A stretch of DNA of 63,674 nt from CALCCV01 sp964388665 (GTDB lineage Bacteria > Bdellovibrionota > Bdellovibrionia > Bdellovibrionales > Bdellovibrionaceae): the NCBI GenBank assembly GCA_964388665.1, contig CAYMBJ010000015.1:1-63674 (forward strand). The letters are read 5' to 3'. Below the pieces are notes generated by a model that saw only the letters and a program-made list of their open reading frames with translations, was not told where the DNA came from and did no database searches. Numbering within the stretch: the first letter of the stretch is position 1; every line of letters starts with the position of its first letter. Shown one piece after another: positions 45,031-53,667 of this stretch. The position numbers and the translations under genes were made by a program.

Positions 45031-45130
45031 CAAATCCCATCCCAAAATTCCTCAGACATACGTTTGGCACTCAAGCTTGCAGAGCAAGCTCTCGCGCCAA
45101 GCCGAACTCGGAATTTTGGGATGGGATTTG
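45031..45130. repeat. 100-nt inverted repeat abutting the tRNA 3' end
   Basis: The 20 bases at 45031-45050 (CAAATCCCATCCCAAAATTC) are the exact reverse complement of 45111-45130. Within the 60-nt interior there are further complementary pieces: AGCTTGC/GCAAGCT (45074-45090) and TTGGC/GCCAA. The first arm starts at the base after the tRNA CCA. It could be a terminator or processing hairpin, or a small mobile element or attachment-site relic. Confidence 0.75.
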
Positions 45131-45176
45131 TCGCGATTCGCACAAATTGACATACTTTTTGTGACTTTATTTCGAC

Positions 45177-45207
45177 TAACAGGCTCCTGAAGAACTCAAA
45201 TACAGGC
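45177..45207. repeat. Dispersed 31-bp repeat, copy C
   Basis: Reverse complement of the repeat at 25156-25186 with 28 of 31 identities; core CAGGCTCCTG. It overlaps the stop (TGA at 45196-45198) of the orphan frame beyond the peroxidase gene. Confidence 0.75.
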
Positions 45208-45450
45208 TTCATAAAAAGGTAAAGGTGCAAGGCCGCAGGTGCCAAATCGAACATCGAAGTAGAATGTGCTACCTCTAAATGGGATTTCGATTCGATCTGA
45301 TTCTCTTTGGAATACTGCCCTGGTCAACACGAGTCCGCTATTGATTGCTGCCTTACTTGCGAAACAATCGGGGAAGTCTTTGTCGCCAAAGAGCCCCACC
45401 TTTTCTAAAAGTGAAGCTTTGGTGCCCCTGGATCTATAAAATGGATTGCA
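45196..45450 (-). other. Orphan open frame directly behind the peroxidase stop
   Basis: After the peroxidase TAG (45451-45453) the same frame stays open for 84 codons, to a TGA at 45196. The translation includes FGDKDFPDCFASKAAINSG and ends LPFYEACI. The only candidate start is GTG at 45399. It may be a relic of a gene 3' end joined here by recombination, as its end lies in a dispersed repeat, or it may be chance. The remaining 45131-45176 holds nothing recognisable. Confidence 0.3.
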
Positions 45451-48264
45451 CTATTTGGTCGGTTTCCATGGATGGAACGCATTCACGACTCCAGTAAAGT
45501 GGCCATCATAGGTGCAATCTGCGTTCGGCATGGATTGATCACAAGGAGTGCTAAGAAGCTCAGGATAGTTTCGAGCCAATACATCAACCATGCTTTGATT
45601 ATTTACCCAATCAACTCCCATTTGGGTGTAATACTCAGGCACAAATAAATCGCTCAAAAACGGATCCGTCATAAGTCGTCTGGATGCCATAAGTGCAAAA
45701 AGGTAAAACGGAGAGTTTCCAAAACCGAACATATCAAAGCGATCTTCCTCCGCCAAAGTGCCCACCAGAAGATCCAAGAGCTCCACGTCGGGTTCACCCG
45801 TATCTCGGTTGACGTAAATCCTCTTCATATTGGCAATGTCAATTTTTTCTTGATCTGTAAAAAGAAGTGCTCTTTCCGCTGGAGTTATAATGTTGTCATT
45901 AAAAAGATATTCATTGTAAAATACCCTTTCCCCAATCAATTTTTTTCCATCAGTAATCACTCCTTCTTTTCCGCCAGAAAAAAATGACTTTGCTATGCCA
46001 ACTAGACCATTTGAATTGTTGGTGTTTTCTTTGCCTCCAGCTGCAAAGTTTTTAACGACAGTCGGAATAGAAAATTTTTCAATTTTGTCGATATCTCGCT
46101 CAATCAATGGCACGTCATATTTTTCACCAATCACACGTCGAAGTTTTTCAATGACCTGCTCAGTTCCGGGCTGTGCAGGTGGTGTATAGAGTATCTTAGA
46201 GGTAATAAAAAGCTCTTCGAATCTCTCGATCGGGCCGCCTGGTATGTTAAACTGCCGCCGAAACTCATTGTATCGTGGGACGTGCCTTTCACGGTCTCGA
46301 AAAACATCAACTGCTCCCATGTTCATCTTAATAGGGTGGTCTTTTTTCTGATTTCGAGTATTTCGACGAACCTCCATGTCTTCCATAAATTGCGGATAGT
46401 TATGCAAAGTCATCAAACCCGCATAATTTCGTCCAAAAGAAAACATCCAGTCCGTAGAGTTCATATCATGAGCAGTCAGAGACGTTGCAACATCTCCATC
46501 CCGAGCGTCATTGATCATTCGATAGGTCGATCGCTCACTGTTCCCCACCTTGTAGAGGTCCACTTTGTCCGCCAACAAGGAGTGCATTCGATAGACAGAG
46601 ACAAATTCTTCAGTCAAAGTGAATGGAACATTGTATAAGTTCAGACTTCCGGGGCCAGTCAAGCCATTGTAAACGAGTTGAGTGGACTTACTCATAATCC
46701 GTTTGCCTGAAAGACGATTAACCAATGGTACGTTTTGCACTACAGATTTTGCTCCATACCAATTGGCATGCATCCCCATTCTCAATCCTGGGTTATCCAG
46801 AATCGCCGGAGTCCATTCAACCGTGTGGATTTTGGCAATGAGCGCAGCAACAATCATTCTGGATTTTTCAAACAGAAAATCACTTCTTAAACTTTCTTTT
46901 TCTGTAGGTTTGGTCGCAGCATCTGTCGTAATTCGCTTCCAGTAGGTGTAGGGCTGCTCCTTTTTATCAATATTGGAATCTAAGTCTTTCTTGAGGCGCG
47001 CAGCGACCTTATTGTGCTCGAGAGCAAAAACAGTGTGAATCATCTCCAATCCAACCCACCAGTTGTCATTAAATCCAGTGATTGGAAGAACTTCCTGATC
47101 ATTTTTAGGATCTTCTCGGTAGTAGAGTTTTCGATTCACTTCATCAACGGCAATCTTTCCATCCGGGTACATTTCACCTGGGGACAAGGCCTTATTATTA
47201 GAATCTACGACACCGGTGACTCCTTCCGGAATGGTTCGAACTCGCTTGATGGTCTCTGCGTCGCTTCCATAGATATGGGATGCATCCCACCAATGGGTCA
47301 CTTGATTACGGTATTTCCGACCATAACTGTCTGCGCCGCTCTCAAGTGACGTATGCGAACCGTCAGCCTTGTACTCTTGGCCAGGAAATTTTCCGATCAA
47401 TGCAGAATAATCTGGGAGCGTCCTTGGTATTATAAATGAGAAAAGATCAGACCCATCTCTGTAATCAATTTTCACAGGAGCAAAAAGTTGCGCATATCTC
47501 TGCCATCGTGGATCTTTGGGAAGATGCTCGCTCGTTACATTTTTGCCATGAGTGAACCAATCATGATTCTCCGCTTGAAGCCATGCTGTGGCCAAAAGAT
47601 TAACCCATGGAACCGGTTGGAATCCTGTGTTATCTGGACCGGCTGGTTTACTAGAGTTTGGTATTCGCGAAAAAAACAGTTTGCTGACTTCAATCGGGTT
47701 GGGGTGCAACAGATTGTCATCGTGAAATTTTTGTTGCTTGGGAGATTGTGGACTTGTGTTGCGCCCAAAGCGAGCGCGATTGTTTCCCATTTTACTAAGA
47801 ATACTAAGATCTGCTTCCTCAGGTTTTTTATTAAAATTGGCTCCCTGATTGTACATATAGCAGTTGCCATCCGCAGTTCGATGATAAAGCGTGTAGCCAT
47901 CAATCATTGGAACTTGCTGACTGCAATTCAATTCTTCTGGCTGACGAACACCATTGTCATCGTATCCATTGGGAGTCACTCCCGTATCATAAAGATTTCC
48001 TGCGAGCATTTCATCTCGACGAGTTGATATTTCAAGGACCTTTTCTCGCTCCAGATTTCCTCGCATGAGCTTTAACGCATCCACCAAATCCTGAAACGTA
48101 CCTTTGTAATCCCAGCGGATTTCATAGCCTTCGGGTGCTTCTCTAGACGCCACGCCACGCTTGATTGACTCATTCTCGCTGATATCGGTGTTTTTCTTAT
48201 GCCCATGAACACAACCTGCCACGGCCGCCAAACCCAAACCAAAAAATAGAATGTAGTTTCTCAT
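45451..48264 (-). CDS. Animal-type haem peroxidase lipoprotein (peroxidase-cyclooxygenase superfamily)
   Basis: 937 aa. ATG at 48264 is set by AAGGGAG and opens a lipoprotein signal (LGLAAVAGC). Motifs of the family in order: WWDASHIYGS (distal-side Asp-x-Ser and Gly-Ser region), LEHNKVAARLKKDL, KIHTVEWTPAIL (family proximal/heme-contact HTxEW), YRMHSLLADKV (Arg-x-x-His-S-L-x) and YNEFRRQFNIP. The C-terminus has SPFYLFALMASRRLMTDPF, as in fatty-acid alpha-dioxygenases. It probably oxidises halides, phenols or fatty acids outside the inner membrane. The exact substrate cannot be read. The gene appears AT-richer than its surroundings. The upstream gap to the protease (48265-48472) holds nothing recognised. 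Confidence 0.85.
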   Translation of the reverse strand: MRNYILFFGLGLAAVAGCVHGHKKNTDISENESIKRGVASREAPEGYEIRWDYKGTFQDLVDALKLMRGNLEREKVLEISTRRDEMLAGNLYDTGVTPNGYDDNGVRQPEELNCSQQVPMIDGYTLYHRTADGNCYMYNQGANFNKKPEEADLSILSKMGNNRARFGRNTSPQSPKQQKFHDDNLLHPNPIEVSKLFFSRIPNSSKPAGPDNTGFQPVPWVNLLATAWLQAENHDWFTHGKNVTSEHLPKDPRWQRYAQLFAPVKIDYRDGSDLFSFIIPRTLPDYSALIGKFPGQEYKADGSHTSLESGADSYGRKYRNQVTHWWDASHIYGSDAETIKRVRTIPEGVTGVVDSNNKALSPGEMYPDGKIAVDEVNRKLYYREDPKNDQEVLPITGFNDNWWVGLEMIHTVFALEHNKVAARLKKDLDSNIDKKEQPYTYWKRITTDAATKPTEKESLRSDFLFEKSRMIVAALIAKIHTVEWTPAILDNPGLRMGMHANWYGAKSVVQNVPLVNRLSGKRIMSKSTQLVYNGLTGPGSLNLYNVPFTLTEEFVSVYRMHSLLADKVDLYKVGNSERSTYRMINDARDGDVATSLTAHDMNSTDWMFSFGRNYAGLMTLHNYPQFMEDMEVRRNTRNQKKDHPIKMNMGAVDVFRDRERHVPRYNEFRRQFNIPGGPIERFEELFITSKILYTPPAQPGTEQVIEKLRRVIGEKYDVPLIERDIDKIEKFSIPTVVKNFAAGGKENTNNSNGLVGIAKSFFSGGKEGVITDGKKLIGERVFYNEYLFNDNIITPAERALLFTDQEKIDIANMKRIYVNRDTGEPDVELLDLLVGTLAEEDRFDMFGFGNSPFYLFALMASRRLMTDPFLSDLFVPEYYTQMGVDWVNNQSMVDVLARNYPELLSTPCDQSMPNADCTYDGHFTGVVNAFHPWKPTK

Positions 48265-48472
48265 AATCTCCCTTTTAAAAAATTGCATCTGGAAACAGTA
48301 TACGAGCTCTTCTGCCCTTTGGAATGAATTAAGTACTTTCTGGACTGGGGTCTCGTCGATCAACATTCGCAGTTTATACTAGCAGGAACTCATCGCCGGA
48401 ACATAAGCACGTCCTATCGAAGGAAAACATACCGGCAGAGTTGTCTCAAAATTGGTGCAGTTGGGCCTTTTG

Positions 48473-50059
48473 CTAATTCTGTTCCACCTTTAACTGTACG
48501 CCCGAGTATTCAAGGTAGCCGCGGAGCATGAGGTGGTAGACGCCGACCTGGGGATTGTCGAGAGTGCAGATCTCGGCATTGCCGTAGCGATAGGGACGAC
48601 AGTCAAAGTCGCGCAAGGTTGGTCGTGTTCCAAAACGCAAGTAAAGATCGGCATCACCGCGGCCCCCAGAAATTTGCACGATCAAACGCTCGGCTGGCTG
48701 GCTTAAGGTGTAGGTGAATTCTTTTTGGTCTCCGCGCGCACCGGCGAGATCTTCAATCAGTAAAGTTTCAGGGTTGGGGGGAACGCTGTCCAAAAAATGG
48801 GTATTGAGTATGAGATTTGGGGAGCCCGTCTTGGCATCGCTTACTAAATCTGCTGTAGCTCCTGCCGAAATTTTTGCGGCGACTTCGGAAGGCATGAGAT
48901 TTTTTTCTTTTTCTAAAACGCGCGCCACGACTCCGGCCACATGGGGCGCAGCCATAGAGGTTCCGCTTATGGTCTTACTGGCAGTGCTTGAATTGTACCA
49001 GGAGGAGAGAATATCGCTACCGGGAGCAAAGATATCAAGACACGAACCGTAGTTCGAGAATGAGGATCGTGAATCTGTGGCCGTAAGACTTCCAACTGTG
49101 ATGGCCTCGGGGAGTCTTGCGGGAGAGCTGGTGCATGCTGAGGTGTTTGAGTTTCCGGCGGCCACGACGTAGGTGACACCTTCGCGAATGGACGCGGCAA
49201 TGGCATCATCTATGGCTTTAGAAGCTCCTCCGCCCAAGCTCATATTTGCGACGGCCGGCTTGATGTGATTTGCTGTGACCCACTCAATTCCTGCAATGAC
49301 ATCAGACGTGGAACCCGAGCCACTGCAACTCAAGACTCTCACTGCATGCAGGGAGACTTTTTTGGCAACACCGTAGGTGGTCCCGCCGATGGTTCCGGCC
49401 ACATGAGTGCCGTGTCCATTGCAGTCCATTGCATCCCCACCGGATGTGACGATGTCTACGCCAGTCAGCGCCCGCCCAGCAAATTCCTGATGAAGCAGGT
49501 TGATTCCGGTATCAATGACATAGGCATGAACTCCTTCTCCCGAAGAGGTGTGCTCATAGAGACCATCAAGTGGCAATTGAGTTTGATTGATGCGATCAAG
49601 TCCCCAAGGGGCATTCTCTTGGATGCTGCTCGTATGATACATCTGTTCTTTTTCGATGTAGGCGATCATTGGATCACTTTGCAACTCTGCAAGCTGGTGA
49701 GCCTGCAGTTGATAAACGCCGGCAACGAGCGCATGAGTGAAGACTCTTTGAGCGGTTGAGATTCCGTGACTAACATCAAGGCTTTGTATCATGTTTGTCA
49801 CGGCTCGCTCACGCAGGTGTCGCATCTGGTTCGCGGATAGGGTGTTTGCACCCCCAGATGCCGCCGCGATGGCTTGCGCGACTTTCGATTGTACATTGGC
49901 TGACTTGAGTACAACAATATAAGACTGGGAGCTTCTCGAGTCGCCTGGCGAATTGATCGGGGGACTGTCTGGAGGATCGGCCTGATGCAAATCCGGTGAG
50001 GCGCCACAGCCGCAAAGAAGAAGCACCAAACCACTAAAAATCCATCCCTTATTCGACAA
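48473..50059 (-). CDS. Subtilisin-like serine protease (S8) lipoprotein with PPC domain
   Basis: 528 aa from TTG at 50059, which follows AAGGAGGG and starts a compact lipoprotein signal (MSNKGWIFSGLVLLLCGCG). Inhibitor I9 propeptide (QSYIVVLKSANVQSKV...MIAYIEKEQ). Catalytic Asp in AYVIDTGIN, His in NGHGTHVAGTIGG, Ser in SGTSMAAPHVAG, as in proteinase-K-type subtilases. The C-terminal pre-peptidase-type beta domain has RGDADLYLRFG. It is probably an envelope-anchored or secreted degradative enzyme, plausible for prey digestion (inference). Confidence 0.93.
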   Translation of the reverse strand: MSNKGWIFSGLVLLLCGCGASPDLHQADPPDSPPINSPGDSRSSQSYIVVLKSANVQSKVAQAIAAASGGANTLSANQMRHLRERAVTNMIQSLDVSHGISTAQRVFTHALVAGVYQLQAHQLAELQSDPMIAYIEKEQMYHTSSIQENAPWGLDRINQTQLPLDGLYEHTSSGEGVHAYVIDTGINLLHQEFAGRALTGVDIVTSGGDAMDCNGHGTHVAGTIGGTTYGVAKKVSLHAVRVLSCSGSGSTSDVIAGIEWVTANHIKPAVANMSLGGGASKAIDDAIAASIREGVTYVVAAGNSNTSACTSSPARLPEAITVGSLTATDSRSSFSNYGSCLDIFAPGSDILSSWYNSSTASKTISGTSMAAPHVAGVVARVLEKEKNLMPSEVAAKISAGATADLVSDAKTGSPNLILNTHFLDSVPPNPETLLIEDLAGARGDQKEFTYTLSQPAERLIVQISGGRGDADLYLRFGTRPTLRDFDCRPYRYGNAEICTLDNPQVGVYHLMLRGYLEYSGVQLKVEQN

Positions 50060-50155
50060 TTCACCCTCCTTGGTCAGAATATCAAGGAGGCAAAAAATCA
50101 CCTCCCGAATAGTGGGACGCGCGGAACCCGCCAAAAGGTTAGTGAAGAGTTGAGG

Positions 50156-50812
50156 CTAGTGATTCATTTCTGCAGTAGCCTTTGCCCAGACAAAAATTTC
50201 TGAAATTCTGGTACTTGGCGTACCAGATTCTTCTGCTATCTCAGGAAAATGTGAAGTCAGCGTCATGCCTGATTCTGAAAACTGCTTCCGCACATAATTG
50301 ATATAGGATTTTAGAAAGGCTTTGGTGGCCACCTGTGCATCCATCAGCGGAGAAGGGATTTCAGTGTCTGCCAGCGTTGTGAATAGTATTCGCCCGTGTC
50401 CGCGCGCGATCATACTTGATGAAAGGCGGCGACACAGGTGCACTGCCGAAGTTAAATTTAAACTCAAAAATCCAAGTTCAGCCTCCATAAGCTCATTTTC
50501 GACAGAAAGATTAAACTCACTGATCTCGCCCAAACTGGAATTGATGGCCAATAGATCCACTGGGCGATGCATCTCAACAAGATGTTCATATAAAGATTCC
50601 ACGCCGTGGAAATAGGTCAAATCAATCTGATAACTCCTAATAACAACCCCGTATTGATCCATCATTGAAGCAGCTTGGTAAATGCCTGGATCCGCCGCCA
50701 CCATAACAAGATCAAAACCCCGTTGGGCAAATTCTCTAGCGAGATCCAATCCAGCTCCACTTGAAGCTGCAGTGATCACCGCCAATGGTTTTCGAATTCT
50801 ATTTTGGTCCAT
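50156..50812 (-). CDS. SDR-family protein lacking the catalytic tyrosine
   Basis: 218 aa from ATG 50812 (GAGGAGC upstream). NAD(P)-binding TAASSGAGLDLA (14-25) in the TGxxxGIG position and NSSLG in the NNAG position (residues 91-95). The YxxxK motif reads QVATK (160-164), so Lys is kept but Tyr is Gln, and the catalytic Ser position is Thr. The fold is therefore intact but the standard oxidoreductase triad is not. It may bind nucleotide or act as a sensor. Divergent from the next gene, which is also degenerate. Confidence 0.85.
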   Translation of the reverse strand: MDQNRIRKPLAVITAASSGAGLDLAREFAQRGFDLVMVAADPGIYQAASMMDQYGVVIRSYQIDLTYFHGVESLYEHLVEMHRPVDLLAINSSLGEISEFNLSVENELMEAELGFLSLNLTSAVHLCRRLSSSMIARGHGRILFTTLADTEIPSPLMDAQVATKAFLKSYINYVRKQFSESGMTLTSHFPEIAEESGTPSTRISEIFVWAKATAEMNH

Positions 50813-51046
50813 AATTTTGCTCCTCATTTTTGGCGCGCGCAATCCGCTCACCTGCTATTGTAATGCTCCCATCCCTCTCAGTTGATTTTAGCTGAGAGAC
50901 TGCCCAATTAACATACAGTACCTAATTGTTATTAAAAATAGTCGTTTGTTTTCGGTTGATCTGAGCCAACATTTTCCGGTTGAGCTTGCTTCAGCAACTG
51001 GTTTCGGAGACACTCGAGGCTTGGTTTTTTTAGAATGGAGAGACAA

Positions 51047-52027
51047 ATGCGAAATAAGATGACTGCTTTTTGCCTGATTTTTATCTGTGGAATCTTTGCG
51101 ACCACTCCTGCAAATGCAAATGACGTTGATGAGCTACCGGATGCACTCAAGAGTTCGCTCGATCAATCGATTCAGTTGGAGGGCTTTGGCACAATTCGCT
51201 ATCGAGGCCCGCTTGAAGGCGCCACGGGTCCCGTTATCACGCTCTTTCATGGAATCTATGGGGGCTCCACGCATCGTGCCTATCGCGAATTGCTTCCAGC
51301 TTTGGATCAGGCTGGAGCTCGTGTGTACATCATGGACCTACCTGGCATTGGCGAATCTGAAAAGCCAAAGCGCGAATATTCAATTGAAGTCTTTGATCAT
51401 TTTGTAAAAAGCTTTCTACAAAATGTCGTGGGTCAACCCTCAGTGCTAGTTGGTGAGTCCATCTTGACAGCCAGTGTGCTTCGAACGGCAGCTGAGCTAC
51501 CAGCACTTTGTACCGGCGTGGTGCTTTTATCGCCGACCGGGGTCAACACTCTGGCGCAAGGACCGACCGATACTCAGAATCTCATTTTTAATTCGGTCTG
51601 GAAAAATAAGCTAGCAGGACTGGGCTTTTACAAACTGGTGTTGAGCAAACCTTCGGTTCGCTATTTTTTAGAAAAGTCCTACTATGATGACAGCCTGGTA
51701 ACTGATCTACTGGTGCAAGAATCACGAATCGCAAAACAGGTTAAAGACCAAAGATGGTTGACCTTTGCATTTGTCGGCGGAAGAATTTGGCGAACTTTTG
51801 TTGAGTCACAAATGGGTGTCAATGTGCCGGTCTTGGCCATTTTTGGTGCTGAGGCCGAATCCATTACTAGCGGCAGCGCTCAGATTGAAAGTGCTGACAA
51901 CTTTGCCGCCATTCGTCCTGATTTTGATTACGTGACTCTTCCTGCAACAGGGCTTTCTGTGCAAAGAGAGAGCACCCAAGCCGTGCTAGATTTGATATTG
52001 AATAAATTCTCTAGTGCTTCTCACTGA
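51047..52027 (+). CDS. Periplasmic alpha/beta-hydrolase-fold protein with degenerate triad
   Basis: 326 aa from ATG 51047 (GGAG upstream), signal peptide ending TTPANA. Oxyanion-hole LFHGIYGGS (66-74), nucleophile elbow VGESILTA (Ser138, with Leu in place of the second Gly). The acidic-residue strand reads IFGAEAESI instead of G-x-D-D, and the C-terminal His region reads PATGLSVQRE instead of G-H-x-x-x-x-E. Serine is present, but the usual Asp and His are not obvious. The 3' end overlaps the convergent next gene by 17 bp. Confidence 0.8.
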   Translation: MRNKMTAFCLIFICGIFATTPANANDVDELPDALKSSLDQSIQLEGFGTIRYRGPLEGATGPVITLFHGIYGGSTHRAYRELLPALDQAGARVYIMDLPGIGESEKPKREYSIEVFDHFVKSFLQNVVGQPSVLVGESILTASVLRTAAELPALCTGVVLLSPTGVNTLAQGPTDTQNLIFNSVWKNKLAGLGFYKLVLSKPSVRYFLEKSYYDDSLVTDLLVQESRIAKQVKDQRWLTFAFVGGRIWRTFVESQMGVNVPVLAIFGAEAESITSGSAQIESADNFAAIRPDFDYVTLPATGLSVQRESTQAVLDLILNKFSSASH

Positions 52028-52760
52028 TAGCAATTTTTACTCGACGAGAGAGCGTTTGAATCAGCGCCTTGGACCAAGACGGGCGCTGATACACCACTCG
52101 CTCAAAAGTGCCGATCGGAACTTCGATCAATTCACAAGAACTCAATGCCACCACACTTGCCACTCGCGGCTCTGAATTGATGAAGGCCATTTCACCGACA
52201 AACTCACCCGCGTTGATATTCCCAAGAAAATTGGCATCGATGTCTTCGCCTTTAAAGGCTTTCAATTGCCCATGTTTCACAAAATATATAAAATCTGCCT
52301 TGTCGCCCTCGCGAATCAACTGCTCGCCTGGCGCCAATAGACGCAAAGAAAATTCAGCTTCTTCTTTGTGGAGAGAGCAATTCAAGCCTTTTAAAATTGC
52401 GGCAACAGCCGTTTTTTTATTGGCGTCTTTTTCTATGAATTGAATTCGTCCGGTTACAATTTCATCCAGACACCATTCACTTTCTGGTGGTGAACCGAAA
52501 ATAACACAAGAGACAACCCCGAAATTTCTATCTTTTATCACTTTCTCTACTAGGGCAATACCTGACACTTTTGGCAACTCCACCGAAGTGATCAACAAAT
52601 GAGGTGGATCATTTTCCAGTTTCGACAAGGCTATTCCGCCATCCGCCGCAGAATAGATCAGGTGATGGCGCACACTTTCGGAAATTGCCCCCGAGACTGC
52701 AATCAAATTCTCCTTGTCATGCAGGGCTATCAGAATCTTTTTCTTTTGCTCTTGAGCCAT
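52011..52760 (-). CDS. Pseudo-receiver plus cyclic-nucleotide-binding domain protein
   Basis: 249 aa. The N-terminal receiver-like fold (KKKILIALHDKENLIAV...) has Ser58 where the phospho-Asp would be (LLITSVELPKVSG), so phosphorylation is unlikely. The C-terminal cNMP/CAP_ED domain has APGEQLIREGDKADFIYFVKHGQLKAF and GEFVGEMAFINSEPRVASVVAL (phosphate-binding cassette with E and R kept). No DNA-binding domain follows. ATG 52760 is chosen; a TTG at 52802 would add 14 residues. It could gate a partner in response to cAMP or cGMP. Confidence 0.85.
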   Translation of the reverse strand: MAQEQKKKILIALHDKENLIAVSGAISESVRHHLIYSAADGGIALSKLENDPPHLLITSVELPKVSGIALVEKVIKDRNFGVVSCVIFGSPPESEWCLDEIVTGRIQFIEKDANKKTAVAAILKGLNCSLHKEEAEFSLRLLAPGEQLIREGDKADFIYFVKHGQLKAFKGEDIDANFLGNINAGEFVGEMAFINSEPRVASVVALSSCELIEVPIGTFERVVYQRPSWSKALIQTLSRRVKIAISEKH

Positions 52761-52808
52761 TCCAATATGGTAAGGACTTCCTATTCTTCCGACAAGAACC
52801 AAAACTAG

Positions 52809-52855
52809 ATTTTCGCTACTTTGGACTGGCTAGCGAAAATCATCGTCTTTTTTTT
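52809..52855 (+). promoter_or_regulatory. Hairpin followed by T-run in the divergent intergenic region
   Basis: ATTTTCGCTA (52809-52818) pairs perfectly with 52831-52840 over a 12-nt loop; seven bases later comes a run of eight T. It precedes the + strand histidine-phosphatase gene, with no + strand gene before it to terminate. It may be an attenuator in a leader, or an operator. Confidence 0.5.
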
Positions 52856-52927
52856 ATTGTTATGTAAACTTAGGGCGTACCCTCATTTTCACAGGCCCTA
52901 TATAAACATCAACAGGACGAATTAAAT

Positions 52928-53578
52928 TTGGAAACAGCAGAGCGCAAACTTGAAATTCTAATTCTTAGACACTGTGAAACCGAATGGAATCGCTTGGGAA
53001 TTCTTCAAGGTCAAAACGACATTCCTTTGAACTCGACTGGAATCGATCAAGCTTCACGAATCAAGATTCCCAAAGAATTTAGTGGTGCGCCTGTTCTGAG
53101 CAGTCCCTATCAACGAGCCCTGCAGACGGCTAGTCTAGCTACACTAAAGACACCACAAGTCTGTAAGGATTTGCGCGAAATGTCCTATGGAGATTTTGAA
53201 GGCAAAAAACTGGCCGAATATCAAGACTTCAACTTGAGTTTTGGCAGAGAGTGGCTCGGTATGGATCACCCGCTTCCAAATGGTGAAACGGTTCGGCAAG
53301 TTCGCCAACGCGTACAATCAAGTATCTTGTATGCGCTTTTCCACTTTTCACCACCATGTGGCCGTGTAGTTTTCGTTACACACAAGGGCTGGCTTATGGC
53401 TTTCTACTCGTTGCTTTGGGGTTGGACACTTGAGGGACCTCCACCGCAAAAGATCAGATACAACTGTGGTCACAGTGTGTCCGTCAGCGTTCCTCACTCG
53501 AGCTCCGCTCACCAAGACGACCCGCAGCTAAAACTAAAACTTCTAATGACCAATATCCCTTTGCATAAGTCATTGTAG
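52928..53578 (+). CDS. Histidine phosphatase (phosphoglycerate-mutase-like) protein
   Basis: 216 aa. The catalytic RHG motif reads LRHCETEWN (Gly to Cys, with His kept). The second His lies in VFVTHKGWL. EMSYGDFEGKKLAEY and PNGETVRQVRQRV are typical of the cobC/PhoE/GpmB branch. Start TTG at 52928. The substrate is probably a small phosphate ester; not determinable here. Confidence 0.88.
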   Translation: METAERKLEILILRHCETEWNRLGILQGQNDIPLNSTGIDQASRIKIPKEFSGAPVLSSPYQRALQTASLATLKTPQVCKDLREMSYGDFEGKKLAEYQDFNLSFGREWLGMDHPLPNGETVRQVRQRVQSSILYALFHFSPPCGRVVFVTHKGWLMAFYSLLWGWTLEGPPPQKIRYNCGHSVSVSVPHSSSAHQDDPQLKLKLLMTNIPLHKSL

Positions 53579-53667
53579 CCCCTATAAAGGTGTTCATAGG
53601 AAATAGAACAGAGCTTCCAAAGCCGTATCTCATTGTGGTTTTACCTATCGTAAGTTAATCTACGGCA

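Noticed and set aside
45031..45130. Integron attC site
   Set aside because: Arms are fully complementary and lack GTTRRRY/RYYYAAC core sites; no integrase gene or cassette series is present.
45009..45254. Minus-strand frame across the tRNA-Leu 3' end
   Set aside because: It runs antisense through the tRNA and the perfect inverted repeat, and has no coding signature.
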